Shown here piece by piece: positions 6,509 to 6,961 of a stretch of 6,961 nucleotides of DNA (position 1 is its first letter; every line of letters starts with the position of its first letter). The stretch is from Alphaproteobacteria bacterium (GTDB lineage: Bacteria; Pseudomonadota; Alphaproteobacteria; Micavibrionales; Micavibrionaceae), in contig DAOWDF010000265.1 in assembly GCA_030639165.1 (NCBI GenBank), positions 1 through 6,961 on the forward strand, written 5' to 3'. Position numbers and translations under genes: made by a program. The notes under the pieces were generated by a model. The model saw only the letters and a program-made list of their open reading frames with translations. It was not told the DNA's origin and ran no database searches.

Positions 6509-6521
6509 AATTAGCCATGAT
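6509..6521 (-). promoter_or_regulatory. 13-bp leader motif shared with the algL upstream region (copy 2)
   Basis: The minus-strand sequence ATCATGGCTAATT lies 19-31 nt before the algI start and matches the algL-side copy at 12 of 13 positions. On its gene-proximal side is the 12-bp palindrome TAATTTAAATTA (6502-6513), partly overlapping it. The surrounding 176-bp divergent region (6491-6666) is AT-rich and must hold promoters for algI and algX, but I cannot single out a convincing one for either. Confidence 0.3.
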
Positions 6522-6655
6522 ATATAGCTGGTGAAGAAAACAAAGTCCAGTCTTATGTCATTTAATTGTTGTTTTTACGGCTTATATCATTGGGTTACAT
6601 AGAGCATGTTTGCATTAAAGCTATTACAATGATAGATGTGTACGTTTGAATATTT

Positions 6656-6661
6656 AGGGGG
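6656..6661 (+). promoter_or_regulatory. Shine-Dalgarno sequence of the algX-like gene
   Basis: AGGGGG, 5 nt before the ATG at 6667, in otherwise AT-rich DNA. It supports this start. Confidence 0.6.
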
Positions 6662-6666
6662 CAGAA

Positions 6667-6961
6667 ATGCTTAAGAAGTTATTATTGGGCGGCGTAATGT
6701 TGTTCGTTATTATATTGCTGGCTAGAGATCATTATTCAGATATTGCTGGCGGTAATAAAAAAGGCGAACAAGTGGAGGCGGTTAAAGAAGTAGCTGTTAA
6801 AGCCGAGCCTGTTATTGAGCTATGTTCGAAGCTTTCAGAAGTGGAAACATATGGTGATGATAATAGCTTTAAATATATAATCTCTGGCCATGATGGCTGG
6901 GTTTTTCGTACAGAGATGGATTTAAAAGAGGATATAAAACTCTCTAATTGGTCGCGTGCTT
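6667..6961 (+). CDS. algX: AlgX/AlgJ-family alginate O-acetyltransferase (3' end missing)
   Basis: The first 98 residues are in the window and the frame is open at the right edge. The family has a periplasmic SGNH-hydrolase-like domain that moves acetyl groups from the AlgI side onto mannuronate residues. Seen here: positively charged MLKK, a hydrophobic segment at about 5-19 (signal peptide or uncleaved anchor, with no clear cleavage site), a Lys/Glu/Val-rich linker to about 48, then ELCSKL with C53. SGHDGWVFRTEMDLKED (73-89) corresponds to the DGWLFR...DLR motif that opens the AlgX and AlgJ catalytic domain. The cysteine shortly before that motif favours AlgX over AlgJ. The Asp, His and Ser of the SGNH active site would be downstream and cannot be checked. 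It is divergent from algI across 176 bp. The family call is firmer than the choice of symbol. Confidence 0.72.
   Translation, partial: MLKKLLLGGVMLFVIILLARDHYSDIAGGNKKGEQVEAVKEVAVKAEPVIELCSKLSEVETYGDDNSFKYIISGHDGWVFRTEMDLKEDIKLSNWSRA

Noticed and set aside
6610..6615. TTGCAT upstream of algX as a third copy of the algD repeat and a -35 element
   Set aside because: The word also occurs inside coding sequence several times in this AT-rich window, and the -10 at 17 bp (TAGATG) is poor.

Overview
The window looks like part of an alphaproteobacterial chromosome of moderate to low GC. Blocks I sampled are roughly 37-50% G+C, and intergenic DNA is AT-rich. The assignment rests on the NusG sequence at the left edge, which reads like alphaproteobacterial NusG almost throughout. 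I cannot name a genus.

Layout. Bases 1-455 hold the 3' part of nusG, followed by a hairpin terminator (489-507). From 533 to the right edge the window is an alginate (polymannuronate) locus arranged in alternating strands: algL (minus, 533-1627), then a 174-bp divergent control region, then algD-alg8 (plus, 1802-4676, 7-bp gap). A convergent unit of algI plus a small AT-rich unknown gene follows (minus, 6490-4699). A second divergent control region of 176 bp leads into an algX/algJ-like gene (plus, from 6667) that runs off the window.

How the genes fit together. AlgD would oxidise GDP-mannose to GDP-mannuronate. Alg8 would polymerise this at the inner membrane into mannuronan. AlgI would pass acetyl groups across the inner membrane to an AlgX/AlgJ-type SGNH acetyltransferase acting on the polymer in the periplasm. 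AlgL would degrade periplasmic polymer. Catalytic residues visible in AlgL, AlgD and AlgI fall at the same residue numbers as I recall for the Pseudomonas aeruginosa proteins (H202/Y256, C268, H322), so these appear to be true orthologues and not just distant family members. Genes a working alginate machine also needs (alg44, algK, algE, algG, algF, and an AlgA-type GDP-mannose supply) are not in the window. They may lie to the right.

Main points of interest: alginate biosynthesis genes outside the classical gammaproteobacterial producers; their position directly after nusG, where the rplK ribosomal operon usually lies; a split, multi-strand arrangement instead of the single Pseudomonas operon; a predicted lipoprotein AlgL; an unrecognised 110-residue gene behind algI; and a shared 13-bp motif in front of algL and algI. 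I see no CRISPR array, tRNA, rRNA or insertion sequence.
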